Assembly (NCBI GenBank): GCA_032027085.1
Contig: JAVSMS010000001.1
Coordinates: 1,690,332 to 1,754,331, forward strand
Direction of reading: 5' to 3'
Length of the DNA: 64,000 nucleotides
From: Pseudorhodoplanes sp.
Lineage (GTDB): Bacteria > Pseudomonadota > Alphaproteobacteria > Rhizobiales > Xanthobacteraceae
Numbering within the stretch: position 1 is the first letter of the stretch; the number at the start of each line of letters is the position of its first letter. Made by a program: the position numbers and the translations under genes. The notes beneath the pieces are model-generated. The model was not told the DNA's origin and ran no database searches. It saw nothing but the letters and a program-made list of their open reading frames with translations. Positions 42,798-52,441 of this stretch are shown here, one piece after another.

Positions 42798-43799
42798 ATG
42801 CCCAAAAGCAAGAAACCGTTGGTCGTCGTGACGCGCAAATTGCCCGACAGCGTCGAAACCCGCATGCGGGAATTGTTCGACACCCGGCTCAATCTGGACG
42901 ACAGGCCGATGACGCAGGCCGAACTCGTTGCCGCGGTCAAAACCGCCGACGTGCTGGTGCCGACCGTCACCGACCGCATCGATGCATCTGTGCTCAGCCA
43001 GTCGGGCGAGAATCTCAAGCTGATCGCCAATTTCGGCAATGGCGTCGACCACATCGACGTCACCACCGCCCTGCAGCGCGGCATCACCGTGACCAACACG
43101 CCGGGCGTGCTCACCGAAGATACCGCCGACATGACCATGGCGCTGGTCCTCGCCGTGCCGCGCCGGCTCGCCGAAGGCGCGCAGGTGCTCACCGGCGAGA
43201 ACGAGTGGAGCGGCTGGTCGCCGACCTGGATGCTCGGACATCGCATCTGGGGCAAGCGGCTCGGCATCGTCGGCATGGGCCGCATCGGCCAGGCGGTGGC
43301 GAGGCGCGCCCGCGCCTTCGGATTGCAGATCCATTATCACAACCGCCGGCGCGTGCCGGCGAAGATCGAAGAAGAGCTGAACGCCACCTACTGGGAAAGT
43401 CTCGACCAGATGCTGGCGCGTGTCGACATCGTGTCGGTGAATTGCCCGCACACGCCAGCAACCTATCATCTCTTGTCGGCGCGTCGGCTCGCGCTGATGC
43501 GGCCCGAGGCCTATATCGTCAATACCGCGCGCGGCGAGGTGATCGACGAGAATGCCCTGATCCGGCTGATCGATTCCGGCAAGATCGCCGGTGCCGGTCT
43601 CGACGTGTTCGAGCACGAACCGGCGCTCAATCCGCGTCTCGCCAAGCTCGCGCGCGAAGGCAAAGTGGTGCTGCTGCCGCATATGGGCTCGGCGACGGTC
43701 GAAGGCCGTATCGACATGGGCGAGAAGGTCATCATCAACATCAAGACTTTCATGGATGGGCACAAGCCGCCGGATCGCGTGCTGCCGAGCATGTTGTGA
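42798..43799 (+). CDS. D-isomer-specific 2-hydroxyacid dehydrogenase (glyoxylate/hydroxypyruvate reductase-like)
   Basis: A 333-residue NAD(P)-dependent dehydrogenase. The Rossmann motif is GIVGMGRIGQAVARRA, and the catalytic Arg (NTARGEVID), Glu (DVFEHEP) and His (LPHMGS) motifs follow in order. The closest named function is glyoxylate or hydroxypyruvate reduction, but the substrate is not certain. The ATG at 42798 is favoured over 42783 because GAGG lies nine bases before it and the longer N-terminus adds only five charged residues. A short hairpin follows the stop. Confidence 0.88.
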   Translation: MPKSKKPLVVVTRKLPDSVETRMRELFDTRLNLDDRPMTQAELVAAVKTADVLVPTVTDRIDASVLSQSGENLKLIANFGNGVDHIDVTTALQRGITVTNTPGVLTEDTADMTMALVLAVPRRLAEGAQVLTGENEWSGWSPTWMLGHRIWGKRLGIVGMGRIGQAVARRARAFGLQIHYHNRRRVPAKIEEELNATYWESLDQMLARVDIVSVNCPHTPATYHLLSARRLALMRPEAYIVNTARGEVIDENALIRLIDSGKIAGAGLDVFEHEPALNPRLAKLAREGKVVLLPHMGSATVEGRIDMGEKVIINIKTFMDGHKPPDRVLPSML

Positions 43800-43802
43800 C
43801 AG

Positions 43803-43840
43803 TCATTCCGGGGCGCGCGCGCAGCGTGCGAATCCGGAAT
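43803..43840. repeat. Small palindromic repeat between convergent genes
   Basis: TCATTCCGG (43803-43811) and CCGGAATGA (43832-43840) are exact inverted repeats around a GC-rich core. It sits between the 3' ends of the dehydrogenase and MoeB-like genes and resembles REP elements common in Bradyrhizobium-type genomes. Confidence 0.6.
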
Positions 43841-43847
43841 GATAACG

Positions 43848-44657
43848 TCAGGCGTGCAGCGACAAATTCCGGATTGTCGGCTTCTCGCCCGACAGCGGGT
43901 TGTCCCTGTCCCAACCGTAGCGCAGCGTCTCGAAGCGCATCGCCAACGCGTCAAGCATCAGCAGGCGGCCGACCAGACCTTCGCCGAAGCCGACGATCTC
44001 GCGAATCACTTCCAGCGCCATCAGTGAGCCGAGTACGCCGGGCAGCGCGCCAAGAATACCGGCTTCCGCGCAAGCCGGCACGGTTCCAGCCGGCGGCGGC
44101 TCGGGAAACAGGCAGCGATAGGTCGGATTGGGCGTGCCGTCGGCCGCGCGCTCATGCGCGCGGATGGTGGTGAGCGTGCCGTCAAAGACGCCGAGCGCCG
44201 CCGTGACGAGCGGCTTTTTCGCGAGGAAACAGGCGTCGGAGACGAGATAGCGGGTGGCGAAATTGTCAGAACCGTCGGCGACCACGTCATAAGATGACAC
44301 AAGCTGCATGGCGTTCGCCGCCGTCAATCGCGTGGGATGCGTTTCGACTTTCACATGCGGATTGAGTCTTTGGATTGCAGCGGCGGCGCTATCGGTCTTT
44401 GCAACACCGACATCCGGCGTGGCGTGAATGACCTGACGCTGCAGGTTGGACAAGGCGACCTTGTCATCGTCCACAATACCGATGGTGCCGACGCCCGCCG
44501 CGGCAAGATAGAGCAGCAAAGGCGCACCAAGTCCGCCGGCGCCGACCACCAGCACCCGCGCCGACTTGAGCTTGGCCTGGCCCGGACCGCCGACATCTCG
44601 CAGGACGATGTGGCGGGCATAACGTTCGAGTTCGTCGGCGGTAAGCATCGATGACAT
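43848..44657 (-). CDS. moeB: HesA/MoeB/ThiF-family adenylyltransferase
   Basis: A 269-residue E1-like enzyme. The ATP site is VLVVGAGGLGAPLLLYLAAAG, followed by a conserved Asp-containing segment ADGSDNFATRYL and a cysteine-bearing YRCLFPEPPPAGTVPACAEAG. It adenylates the C-terminal Gly-Gly of MoaD or ThiS so that sulfur can be added, in molybdopterin or thiamine synthesis. The zinc CxxC pairs of E. coli MoeB are not obvious. No rhodanese domain is attached. It is divergent from the pseudo-protease gene. Confidence 0.87.
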   Translation of the reverse strand: MSSMLTADELERYARHIVLRDVGGPGQAKLKSARVLVVGAGGLGAPLLLYLAAAGVGTIGIVDDDKVALSNLQRQVIHATPDVGVAKTDSAAAAIQRLNPHVKVETHPTRLTAANAMQLVSSYDVVADGSDNFATRYLVSDACFLAKKPLVTAALGVFDGTLTTIRAHERAADGTPNPTYRCLFPEPPPAGTVPACAEAGILGALPGVLGSLMALEVIREIVGFGEGLVGRLLMLDALAMRFETLRYGWDRDNPLSGEKPTIRNLSLHA

Positions 44658-44781
44658 TCCGGCTGTTCACCCCCATCACGCTTGCTCGGGAGCGCAAGGT
44701 CAAGGGGCTCGGCCGCAAGAGCGCGCTTGCACAGAGCGGGCCTGCGCGGCCATCATGCAAAAGACCTCGCGCGAGGCCCTA

Positions 44782-46170
44782 ATGAGAGAGTTGGTCGCAA
44801 TTGCCGCATTGGCAGCAGCTACCGCGCTTGCGGCGCCTTTGCCTGCTTCGGCGCAGGATGCGGCGGCAGCGAAGAAACCGGCCGCGAAGACCGCCTCCGC
44901 CAAGGCTAAGCCGTCCGCGCCCAATCCGGCCGAGATGGCCGCACTGAAAGAGAGCTATGCCACCATGCCGCTGGCCGAGCGGCTCGCCATCCAGTCTGAC
45001 CTGGTCTGGTCCGGCGACTATAATGGCGGCGTCAACGGCGATTTCGGCGAGCGCTCCATCGCCGCGGTGAAGGCGTTCCAGAAGAAACACAAGGCCAAGG
45101 AAACTGGACTTCTCACGCCGCAGGAACGCGAGAGCCTAGCTGCAGCCGTGAAAGCGCAGCGCGAGCAGGTCGGCTGGACGCTGATCGAGGATGAGGCCCT
45201 GCCCGGCGCGCGGCTTGGCATTCCAGCGAAGTTCGCGGCGAAATCCGAACGCGGCGCGAGCGGCACGCGCTGGTTTTCCGCGCGGGGCGAAATTCAGATT
45301 GAGACCTTTCGCGAGAAAATGGGCGGCGCGCAGCTTTCCGAGCTGTTCGAGGAGCAGAAGAAACAACCGAAGAACCGCAGGGTTGAATACAACGTGCTGC
45401 GTTCGGATTTCTTCGTGCTGTCAGGATTGCAGGGCCTGAAGAAATTCTACGTTCGCGCGCAGCTCAAGGACAATGAAGCACGCGGCCTGACCATTCTCTA
45501 CGATCAGGCGATGGACGGCATCATGGAGCCCGTCGTCGTCGCCATGTCGAGCGCCTTCGCGCCGTTCGGCAGCGACGCCGCAGAGCCGGTGCGGCGCGCG
45601 GTCGAATATGCCAGCGGCATCATCGTAAGCAGTGCCGGCCATATCATTACTGAACGACAGGCGACCGACGATTGCCGTAGCATTGTCGTCGCAGGCCACG
45701 GCCATGCCGAACGCATCGCCGAAGAGAAAAATTCCGATCTCGCGCTATTGCGGCTGCACGGCGCCGCCCATATCCGCGCACTGCCCTTGTCGACCGAATC
45801 GCCGAAAGGCGCGGACCTCGTGCTGATCGGGGTCGCCGATCCAAAAACGCAGGCGGGCGGCACGACCGTTTCGGTGTCGCCGGCAAAATTGCGCGGCGTG
45901 GAAGGCACGCGGGTTCTGCTCGATGCAACGCCGGCACAGGGATTCGCCGGCGCTGCCGCGCTCGACGGCCAAGGCCAGTTTGTCGGCATGCTGGACGTGA
46001 ATTCAATTGTCATCGCCGGCTCGTCCGCAGCTACGCCACAGTCGGCGTTGGTGCCCGGCGCGACCATCCGCAAATTTCTTGAAGCGTCGAATGTGATGCC
46101 AGTCATCGGTCGTGCGGACATCGAAACGGCAAAAGCGGCCGTCACGCGCGTAATTTGCGTGAGGAAGTAG
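44782..46170 (+). CDS. Exported trypsin-fold pseudo-protease with peptidoglycan-binding domain
   Basis: A 462-residue protein with a signal peptide (MRELVAIAALAAATALAAPL, Ala-x-Ala site soon after). After it come an Ala/Lys-rich linker, a PG_binding_1-like domain at about 65-120 (GDYNGGVNGDFGERSIAAVKAFQ) and a C-terminal trypsin-like domain. There the usual TNxH is ITERQ (Q293), the catalytic Asp remains (NSDLALLRL, D319), and GNSGGP is GFAGAA with A389 in place of Ser. It should not cut peptides. The ATG at 44782 has GAGG ahead; ATG 44755 does not. Confidence 0.8.
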   Translation: MRELVAIAALAAATALAAPLPASAQDAAAAKKPAAKTASAKAKPSAPNPAEMAALKESYATMPLAERLAIQSDLVWSGDYNGGVNGDFGERSIAAVKAFQKKHKAKETGLLTPQERESLAAAVKAQREQVGWTLIEDEALPGARLGIPAKFAAKSERGASGTRWFSARGEIQIETFREKMGGAQLSELFEEQKKQPKNRRVEYNVLRSDFFVLSGLQGLKKFYVRAQLKDNEARGLTILYDQAMDGIMEPVVVAMSSAFAPFGSDAAEPVRRAVEYASGIIVSSAGHIITERQATDDCRSIVVAGHGHAERIAEEKNSDLALLRLHGAAHIRALPLSTESPKGADLVLIGVADPKTQAGGTTVSVSPAKLRGVEGTRVLLDATPAQGFAGAAALDGQGQFVGMLDVNSIVIAGSSAATPQSALVPGATIRKFLEASNVMPVIGRADIETAKAAVTRVICVRK

Positions 46171-46176
46171 CGCGAT

Positions 46177-46227
46177 CCGTCATCCTGAGGTGCGAACGGC
46201 GCAGCAGCGAGCCTCGAAGAATGACGG
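46177..46227. repeat. Palindromic repeat after the pseudo-protease gene
   Basis: CCGTCAT at 46177-46183 pairs with ATGACGG at 46221-46227, and the sequences just inside (CCTGAGG and CCTCGA) continue the symmetry imperfectly. It has the look of a degenerate REP-like unit in a 229-nt intergenic gap. Confidence 0.5.
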
Positions 46228-46399
46228 GCTTGCTCATGAGAACAGATTGGCCAACGCTCCGCTGTCCCTGTTCTTTGCGGCGCGGATGGAGCCGACGGAC
46301 CCGCGCAAAGCGGCGCGTCGGCAAACTCCGCGACGCCCGAGGAACGACACCCGGCGTTCGCCGCGCGCAGCCGCGGCTGCGACTGCATTCGACCACCCC

Positions 46400-47173
46400 T
46401 TATTTGTGGGTGAACTTCGCCGGCCGCTTTTCGACAAAGGCGGCCATGCCTTCCTTCTGGTCAGCGGTGGCGAACAGCGAATGAAACACGCGCCGCTCGA
46501 AACGGATGCCTTCCGTCAGCGGCACCTCGAACGCACGGTTGACCGCCTCCTTTGCCAGCATCGTCGCCGGCAGCGACATCGACGCAATCGCCTCTGCGAC
46601 CTTCATCGCGTCGGTCATCAGATCGGCGAGCGGCACGACGCGCGCCACAAGACCGGAACGCTCCGCCTCTGCCGCATCCATCATGCGGCCGGTCAGCGTC
46701 ATGTCCATCGCCTTGGCCTTGCCAACGGCATGCGTCAGCCGCTGCGTACCGCCAATGCCGGGAATGACGCCGAGCTTGATTTCCGGCTGGCCGAATTTCG
46801 CATTGTCAGCGGCGATGATGAAATCGCATTGCATGGCGAGTTCGCAGCCGCCGCCAAGTGCAAAGCCCGCGACCGCGGCGATCACCGGCTTGCGCGCGCG
46901 CGCCGCCCGATCCCAGCTCGCGGCGAAGTCGCCCATGAACGTATCCATGTAGGATTTGCCGGCCATTTCCTTGATGTCGGCGCCGGCGGCGAAGGCCTTG
47001 TCGGAGCCGGTAATGACCATGCAGCCGATATTCGCGTCAGCTTCGAAGGCGTCTATGGCCGCGCTGACTTCGCCGGCAAGCTTCGCGTTCAGCGCGTTCA
47101 ACGCCTGCGGGCGATTAAGGCGAATGACGCCCACGCGGCCATGCGTTTCGACAAGAATGGTTTCGTAAGACAT
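46400..47173 (-). CDS. Enoyl-CoA hydratase
   Basis: A 257-residue crotonase-family enzyme. The oxyanion hole and catalytic glutamates are in [22 protein letters not shown] and [20 protein letters not shown]. This is the canonical short-chain hydratase of beta-oxidation (FadB1x or mitochondrial ECHS1 type). It stands alone here, with palindromic repeats in the gap downstream. The substrate is probably a C4-C6 enoyl-CoA. Confidence 0.92.
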   Translation of the reverse strand: MSYETILVETHGRVGVIRLNRPQALNALNAKLAGEVSAAIDAFEADANIGCMVITGSDKAFAAGADIKEMAGKSYMDTFMGDFAASWDRAARARKPVIAAVAGFALGGGCELAMQCDFIIAADNAKFGQPEIKLGVIPGIGGTQRLTHAVGKAKAMDMTLTGRMMDAAEAERSGLVARVVPLADLMTDAMKVAEAIASMSLPATMLAKEAVNRAFEVPLTEGIRFERRVFHSLFATADQKEGMAAFVEKRPAKFTHK

Positions 47174-47243
47174 TTGCAGAGGCTCCGTCGTGAAAATTTG
47201 CCGCGAGTTTAAGTCCAGTCCCGCCGCCTGTTGAAGAAGAGAA

Positions 47244-48044
47244 TCACTGGAATTCGGCCACCGCCGCGATCAGCCGCTCGATATCCTCCGGACGCGACAG
47301 GCGGTGATCACCATCCTTGACGAGCGTGAGAATGACATCGTCGCGTGCAAGCCGCGATACGAGCTCGGTCGCATGCTGCCAAGGCACGTCTTCGTCCTTC
47401 ACGCCCTGGAGGATGCGCACCGGACAGCCGGTTTCGATCAGTCCACCCAGCAGCAGATGCCTGCGGCCATCCTCGATCAAACCACGTGTGATTAGATACG
47501 GCGCTTCGGAATAGTCGGACGGACGCTGCCAGGATCCTTTTTCTTCGATTTCCTTTTTGATCGCGGGTGTGAAACGTCGCCACATCAGGACCTCGGTAAA
47601 ATCCGGGGCAGGTGCGATCAGCACCATTCCCTTGATTTCGGCGCCGCGCTTGTCCGCATCGAGCCTGCGCAATTCCCGCGCCAGCAGCAATGCCAGCCAG
47701 CCACCCATCGACGAGCCGATCACGATTTGCGGCCCGCGGCAAAACTCGGTGAACACGGCGAGGCTCTCCTCGAGCCAGCGGCTGATCGTGCCTTCGGAAA
47801 ATTGTCCGCCTGATTCGCCGTGCCCGGAATAATCAAAGCGAGTGTAGCTACGGCCCTGCGCAGCCGCCCATTGGTCGAGCGCTTCCGCTTTGGTGCCTTT
47901 CATGTCGGATTTGAAGCCGCCCATCCAGAAAAGACCGGGCAAAGCGCCGTCGCGCTGCCGCACAGCGATCATCCGCTGGGCCGGGCCGGAGCCGACCGTC
48001 AGCGATTTCAGGGCAACCGGATTGGCGTTCTCATTCATGTTCAT
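47244..48044 (-). CDS. Alpha/beta hydrolase (ABHD10/BEM46-like)
   Basis: A 266-residue alpha/beta hydrolase. The nucleophile is S112 in GSSMGG, the acid is the Asp in KDEDVPW and the His is in DGDHRLS. The segment [15 protein letters not shown] followed by [13 protein letters not shown] is typical of the ABHD10-like group (thioesterases or acyl-glucuronide esterases). No signal peptide is seen. The ATG at 48044 is used; ATG 48038 is equally possible. It is divergent from the glycosyltransferase gene. Confidence 0.82.
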   Translation of the reverse strand: MNMNENANPVALKSLTVGSGPAQRMIAVRQRDGALPGLFWMGGFKSDMKGTKAEALDQWAAAQGRSYTRFDYSGHGESGGQFSEGTISRWLEESLAVFTEFCRGPQIVIGSSMGGWLALLLARELRRLDADKRGAEIKGMVLIAPAPDFTEVLMWRRFTPAIKKEIEEKGSWQRPSDYSEAPYLITRGLIEDGRRHLLLGGLIETGCPVRILQGVKDEDVPWQHATELVSRLARDDVILTLVKDGDHRLSRPEDIERLIAAVAEFQ

Positions 48045-48254
48045 GTGACTTCGTTCCATACGCCGCAATTCGCCGCCATTCATGCTTCCGCCGCAATCTC
48101 CGGAGGCAACCTTGGCGATCACATCTCCTTGTGCGAACGTCGGCCGCCGGCCGCATTGCGTGGGCCGCCGAAGGGTTCTATCACCGTCTTGCGGCTGACG
48201 CGTCCAGCCGGCTCTTCCTCACTTGCATTTGCCAGCAAACTGAAAGGCTTCCTA

Positions 48255-49535
48255 GTGATTTCCGGTTCCGCAGCCCGCCGGCCCGAAACGCCTGAGCCCG
48301 TCGCGGATAAAGCTGCGCCGCATCAGCAGGACAATTTCGTCATTCCGCCGCATCGCAAAAGCCAATCGCGGCTGACCATTCTTGTCATCGTTCCGACACT
48401 GCAATCCGGCGCCGCCGAAATGGGCGCGCTCGAACTCGTGCGCAATCTGACTCTCGCCGGGCACGCCGTGATCGTACTGTCGAGCGGCGGCCGTCTTGAG
48501 CGCGACGTGATCGCCGCCGGTGGCGAATTTGTTCGCGCCGATGTCGCGAGCAAGAATCCGATCGTCATGACCGCCAATGCCACGATGATCGCGCGCCTTG
48601 TTCGGCAACGGCGTTGCGACGTGATCCATGCGCATGGTCGCGCACCGGCCTGGAGCGCCTATGTCGCTTCGAAGCTGACGCGCGTGCCATTCGTGACGAG
48701 CTGGTACAAGGGCTTTCGCGAACAGCATGTCTTCAAGCGCATCTATAATGGCGTGATGGCGCGCGGCGACCGCATTGTGGCGGTCAGCGACCAGCTCGCC
48801 CAACTGGTGAGTGAACGCTACAACGTACCCTGGGAGCGCATCGCCGTTATTCCGGCGAGCGTCGATCTGCAGCGCTTCGATCCGGCCGTAGTTTCGTCAG
48901 AACGCATCGACGCCATCCGACGAAGCTTTGGCGTCAAGGCGGACGACAAGGTCATCCTCATTGCCGGCCGCATCCTGCGGCGCAAGGGCCATCACATCGT
49001 GGTGCGCGCCGCACATCGCCTGAAGGAAATGGGCTGCAAGGACTTCGTCTGCGTGCTGGTTGGCGAAGACCACGAGAGCAGCCGCTACGCCGGCGAATTG
49101 TGGGATCAGGTGCTGGCGACCGACACCGCCGACGTGGTGCGGCTGATCGGCCCGGTGGACGACATGCCGGCGGCCTATATGGCCTCGATGGCGGTGGTGT
49201 CGGCGGCGACCCAGGAAGAGGGGCTGCAACACACGATCCTGGAAGCGCAGGCGATGGAGCGGCCGGTCATCGTGTCCGATCTCGGCGCCGGCCCGGACAT
49301 CGTGCTAGCCCCACCGTCGGTTCCTGAGGACCGCATGACCGGGCTGCGCTTTGCGGCGGGCGACCATCAGGCGCTGGCCGCCACTTTGGTCCGGCTCTTT
49401 TCCATGCCGGAATCATGGCGGAAGGGGATCGGACAGCGCGGCCGCGAATGGGTGGCCGACCATTTTAACGCCCCGGCCGTGGCCGAAATGACGCTGAAAC
49501 TCTATTCCGACGTCGCACAATCGCGGAAATCTTGA
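48255..49535 (+). CDS. Glycosyltransferase family 4 protein
   Basis: A 426-residue GT-B fold glycosyltransferase. The acceptor domain begins LTILVIVPTLQSGAAEMGALELV, and the donor domain shows GRILRRKGHHIVVRAAH and the E-x7-E motif EEGLQHTILEAQAMERPVI. It probably adds a sugar to lipopolysaccharide or another envelope glycan. The start is taken as GTG at 48255, eight bases after AAGG. The frame is open 435 nt further, but that part is antisense to the hydrolase gene and has no ribosome binding site. Confidence 0.88.
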   Translation: MISGSAARRPETPEPVADKAAPHQQDNFVIPPHRKSQSRLTILVIVPTLQSGAAEMGALELVRNLTLAGHAVIVLSSGGRLERDVIAAGGEFVRADVASKNPIVMTANATMIARLVRQRRCDVIHAHGRAPAWSAYVASKLTRVPFVTSWYKGFREQHVFKRIYNGVMARGDRIVAVSDQLAQLVSERYNVPWERIAVIPASVDLQRFDPAVVSSERIDAIRRSFGVKADDKVILIAGRILRRKGHHIVVRAAHRLKEMGCKDFVCVLVGEDHESSRYAGELWDQVLATDTADVVRLIGPVDDMPAAYMASMAVVSAATQEEGLQHTILEAQAMERPVIVSDLGAGPDIVLAPPSVPEDRMTGLRFAAGDHQALAATLVRLFSMPESWRKGIGQRGREWVADHFNAPAVAEMTLKLYSDVAQSRKS

Positions 49536-49573
49536 CGAAATTTCGCATCCGGCGGCAAAAATCGTTAAACAGC

Positions 49574-49588
49574 GACGCAACTTGCGTC
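49574..49588. promoter_or_regulatory. Short palindrome in the infC leader
   Basis: GACGCAA (49574-49580) and TTGCGTC (49582-49588) are exact inverted repeats about one base. It lies just before a candidate -35 box and could be an operator or part of a terminator for the gene upstream. Confidence 0.35.
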
Positions 49589-49596
49589 TGCCGCCG

Positions 49597-49625
49597 TTGA
49601 CTTATTGACGGTTTATCCCAATTCT
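49597..49625 (+). promoter_or_regulatory. Candidate infC promoter
   Basis: TTGACT (49597-49602) and a weak -10 AATTCT (49620-49625) are 17 bases apart. This would give an infC leader of about 100 nt. Confidence 0.4.
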
Positions 49626-49730
49626 CAGTCCCGACCGGTTGCGAAGGACGGAAGGTCCGGCGCTTATCGCGCGCCGCAATTCCTCCGATTTTCAGCCGGC
49701 CTATTGCAACAGCAGAAGGAGACATCTGCC

Positions 49731-50270
49731 ATTCGTCGCCCGATGAGAGCCGCGCCTGCCGTTCAGAAGGATGGCCCGCGCACAAACGATGAGATCCGTG
49801 CACGCGAAGTGCAGTTGATCGATCAGGACGGCACCAACCACGGTGTCGTTGAATTCAATACAGCCTACAAAATGGCGCAGGACGCCGGTCTCGACCTGGT
49901 CGAGATTTCACCCAATACGACGCCGCCGGTGTGCAAGATCCTCGACGTCGGCAAGTACAAATATCAGGCCCAGAAAAAGGCCGCCGAAGCCCGCAAGAAG
50001 CAGAAGATCGTCGAGGTCAAGGAACTCAAGTTCCGCCCGATGATCGACGATCACGATTACGACGTGAAGCTACGGGCGATGCAGCGCTTCCTTGAAGAGG
50101 GCGACAAGGTGAAGGTCACCCTGCGCTTCCGGGGCCGTGAACTAGCGCACCAGGAACTCGGCAGCAAGCTGCTGAACCGCGTGAAGGACGACACGGCGAC
50201 TATCGCCAAGGTCGAATCGGACGCGAGGTTCGAGGGGCGTCAGATGATCATGATCCTGGCGCCAAGGTGA
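49731..50270 (+). CDS. infC: Translation initiation factor IF-3 (ATT start)
   Basis: A 179-residue protein of normal IF-3 length: N-domain with [15 protein letters not shown] and [16 protein letters not shown], basic linker, C-domain [21 protein letters not shown]-3 binds 30S subunits and proofreads initiation. I place the start at ATT 49731 because AAGGAG (49715-49720) precedes it and the length is right; ATG 49743 would lose four residues. AUU starts are the classic way IF-3 represses its own synthesis. The last 23 nt overlap the convergent methyltransferase gene. Confidence 0.9.
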   Translation: MRRPMRAAPAVQKDGPRTNDEIRAREVQLIDQDGTNHGVVEFNTAYKMAQDAGLDLVEISPNTTPPVCKILDVGKYKYQAQKKAAEARKKQKIVEVKELKFRPMIDDHDYDVKLRAMQRFLEEGDKVKVTLRFRGRELAHQELGSKLLNRVKDDTATIAKVESDARFEGRQMIMILAPR

Positions 50271-51234
50271 GATGCGACCGCTCGGAGCGCGCACGCTTGC
50301 GCGCCGAGCGGCCAAAACTTCCAAGCACATTCGTCCCGGGTGTCCAGGGCTTGTTGGCGCCGCTCACGACGCTGACCAGCTTCTGGATCGGGCATCGTTC
50401 GATTTCCGCGGGCGGCCGCGAGAGGAAGAAATCGGCATGATAGAGGCCCTCGGTTTCGTGCCCGCGGGTGTCGATGCCGCGGCTCTCGACCGCCTGCACT
50501 GTCGCCTCCATTTCAGCGCGATCGGCGAAGCGGCGCTGCACAAAGGTCGCCCCCTCGAATTTTTCCGTTTCGAGCCCCTGCTCGGCCAAACTCGCGGCGA
50601 TGTCGTCAAAAGGAAACATCCGCAGCACAAATGACGCGGCCCAGGCCGGCCGTCCGCGCCGGCTCAGCGCCGTCAGCTTGCGGAAGGTCCTGCTGGTGAC
50701 ATAGCCGACGCAGCCGGTGGAAACGATGATGTCGACATCGGCCAAGACGGCAGCCTGTTCGGGCGTCGGATCGGTTGTTTCAAGATCGATGGCGATGCCG
50801 CGATCGACCGTGCCGCAGGCCTGCGCATAGGCGATGGCATTCTTCGAAGCATCGAGGCCGATCACCCGCAGGTGCCGGTGCTGTGGCCATGCTGCATAGA
50901 ATGCCCGGTCAAGCCGCAGCATTTCCTCGCTGGCCAGAGCCTGCAGCGCCGGCAATGTGTAGCGGTCGCGCAGCATGTCGTAGGTCAATGTGTATTTCAT
51001 CAACGCGCCGTTGACGCCGTAGGATGAGCCGAGATCAAGCACTGTCACGGGTTCGACTTGCGAGTGCGCCCGCGCGCGAATGAGCTGGTCGAAGATGGGC
51101 TGCGCAAGATGCGGGATGATGTAGTCAAGTTGTCCCAGATATTTGAAATATTCGCGCGGGTCTTTTTCTGAATAGATGTGGTCGAGATTTACTTTGGCCT
51201 GATTGATTTCGGAAAAAGCCGACACAGATTTCAT
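50248..51234 (-). CDS. Class I SAM-dependent methyltransferase-like protein
   Basis: A 328-residue protein whose middle holds a Rossmann-type SAM-binding motif ([17 protein letters not shown]), then [17 protein letters not shown] and [14 protein letters not shown], consistent with a class I methyltransferase. The N-terminus ([20 protein letters not shown]) and the C-terminal basic tail are not familiar. The ATG at 51234 follows GGGGGA. Its 3' end overlaps infC tail-to-tail by 23 nt. The substrate is unknown. The true stop could differ if the tail is untranslated. Confidence 0.72.
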   Translation of the reverse strand: MKSVSAFSEINQAKVNLDHIYSEKDPREYFKYLGQLDYIIPHLAQPIFDQLIRARAHSQVEPVTVLDLGSSYGVNGALMKYTLTYDMLRDRYTLPALQALASEEMLRLDRAFYAAWPQHRHLRVIGLDASKNAIAYAQACGTVDRGIAIDLETTDPTPEQAAVLADVDIIVSTGCVGYVTSRTFRKLTALSRRGRPAWAASFVLRMFPFDDIAASLAEQGLETEKFEGATFVQRRFADRAEMEATVQAVESRGIDTRGHETEGLYHADFFLSRPPAEIERCPIQKLVSVVSGANKPWTPGTNVLGSFGRSARKRARSERSHLTLAPGS

Positions 51235-51513
51235 AGCAAAGTCCCCCAGTCCCGAAGATTGATCCTCGAAACCTCCGTTCAGTGCGTGAATTGACGGGCG
51301 AGCGGCGACTATAGTTGCCGAAGCGTGTCGGTCCAACCTCCCGACGGTCCGGAAATCCCCATTGCACGAATACGATGAAAGCGCCTGATTACAGTCGCTT
51401 AGCGAAGACACGTCTGCGTCGCGCGTGAAAACGAAACGAGATAAATTGCCACACCCGCAGTCGCGACACGGCGCAATCAGGGGAGGATGGTTCTGGTGTA
51501 AGCGCGCCGGAGG

Positions 51514-51903
51514 TCAGCCTTCGCGGCGTTCGGCCTCCCAGCGCCCGCTGCAGGCGGTTGTTCTCGACTTGCCGCTCCAGGTGCCCGACCCGCTGCTGCG
51601 GGTGAGCCGGCCGCGACCGCTGGCTTGCTGGTCGCCACGGGAGATGGTGGCGCTGAGCTTGCCGGAGCCGTCGACCTTGCCGTGGATGTCGATGCCAGCT
51701 TCGCCCTCGTATTTGATCTGGCCGTTCACCACCCGCACCGGATACCTGTAGGCGCGGTCGCATGTGCCGCTTTCCGTGATGACCACAACGCTCCAGTTTC
51801 CGTCGAAGGAGGCCGCGCCGGCCGGGCGCTGGGACGCCGCCGTGAGGGCCCCCGCGAGCATCAGGGGTGCGAGAAACAGTCCGAATCGGAAAAACCTGCG
51901 CAT
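51514..51903 (-). CDS. Small exported protein of unknown function
   Basis: A 129-residue protein with a clear signal peptide (MRRFFRFGLFLAPLMLAGAL, cleavage likely after AGA). The mature part has a beta-rich pattern: FDGNWSVVVITESGTCD, then YPVRVVNGQIKYEG, and a Gly/Ser-rich section ending GTWSGKSRTTACSGRWEAER. Two cysteines may form a disulfide. It looks like the small periplasmic proteins common in Bradyrhizobium-type genomes, with no assigned function. GGAG lies seven bases before the ATG at 51903. Confidence 0.7.
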   Translation of the reverse strand: MRRFFRFGLFLAPLMLAGALTAASQRPAGAASFDGNWSVVVITESGTCDRAYRYPVRVVNGQIKYEGEAGIDIHGKVDGSGKLSATISRGDQQASGRGRLTRSSGSGTWSGKSRTTACSGRWEAERREG

Positions 51904-52192
51904 TGCCAACTCCAAGCGGCCTGACGGCCAATTTGTCTGCCTTTTCCTGCCCAAAACCGCCAATCACAGGCGCCCGGGCAGGAGAACGATCTATGCCTCC
52001 GATCGATCCCGCCAAGGGGCCCCAAATGCTTGTTTTTTGGGCCTGTCTCTGCCATAACCCGCCCCTCTCGCCGCCCGGCTGATAAGGGCTGCCGTGGCGG
52101 CTGAGACAGCTCACATCCGAGCATCGCTCATTACGAGCACCGCAGGCTGCCGCGGGCTTTTGCACGCTGTGGCCGGCCAACAGGAGAGCCAA

Positions 52193-52393
52193 ATGCCCAA
52201 GCTGAAGACCAAATCGGGCGCCAAAAAGCGCTTCAAAGTGACGGCCAAGGGGAAGGTGAAATACACCCAAGCCGGCAAACGCCACGGCATGATCAAGCGA
52301 ACTAAGAAGCAGATTCGCCAGCTTCGCGGCACCAACGTTCTGTTCAAGAGCGATGGTGACAACATCAAGAAGTACTGGCTGCCCAACGGCTGA
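52193..52393 (+). CDS. rpmI: Ribosomal protein L35
   Basis: A 66-residue, very basic protein starting [17 protein letters not shown] and ending YWLPNG, exactly L35. It is a 50S subunit protein encoded with L20. AGGAGAG precedes the ATG. The 289-nt leader upstream includes a stem near 52019-52055 (GGCCCC...GGGCC) that could be part of an L20-type autoregulatory leader; I could not define it. Confidence 0.96.
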   Translation: MPKLKTKSGAKKRFKVTAKGKVKYTQAGKRHGMIKRTKKQIRQLRGTNVLFKSDGDNIKKYWLPNG

Positions 52394-52441
52394 TCGCCGA
52401 GGGCATTCAAACTCGCTTTTACCGCTCAAAGGAGATCAGCC

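Noticed and set aside
47820-48254. A long N-terminal extension of the glycosyltransferase
   Set aside because: It is antisense to the hydrolase gene and lacks a ribosome binding site; GTG 48255 has one.
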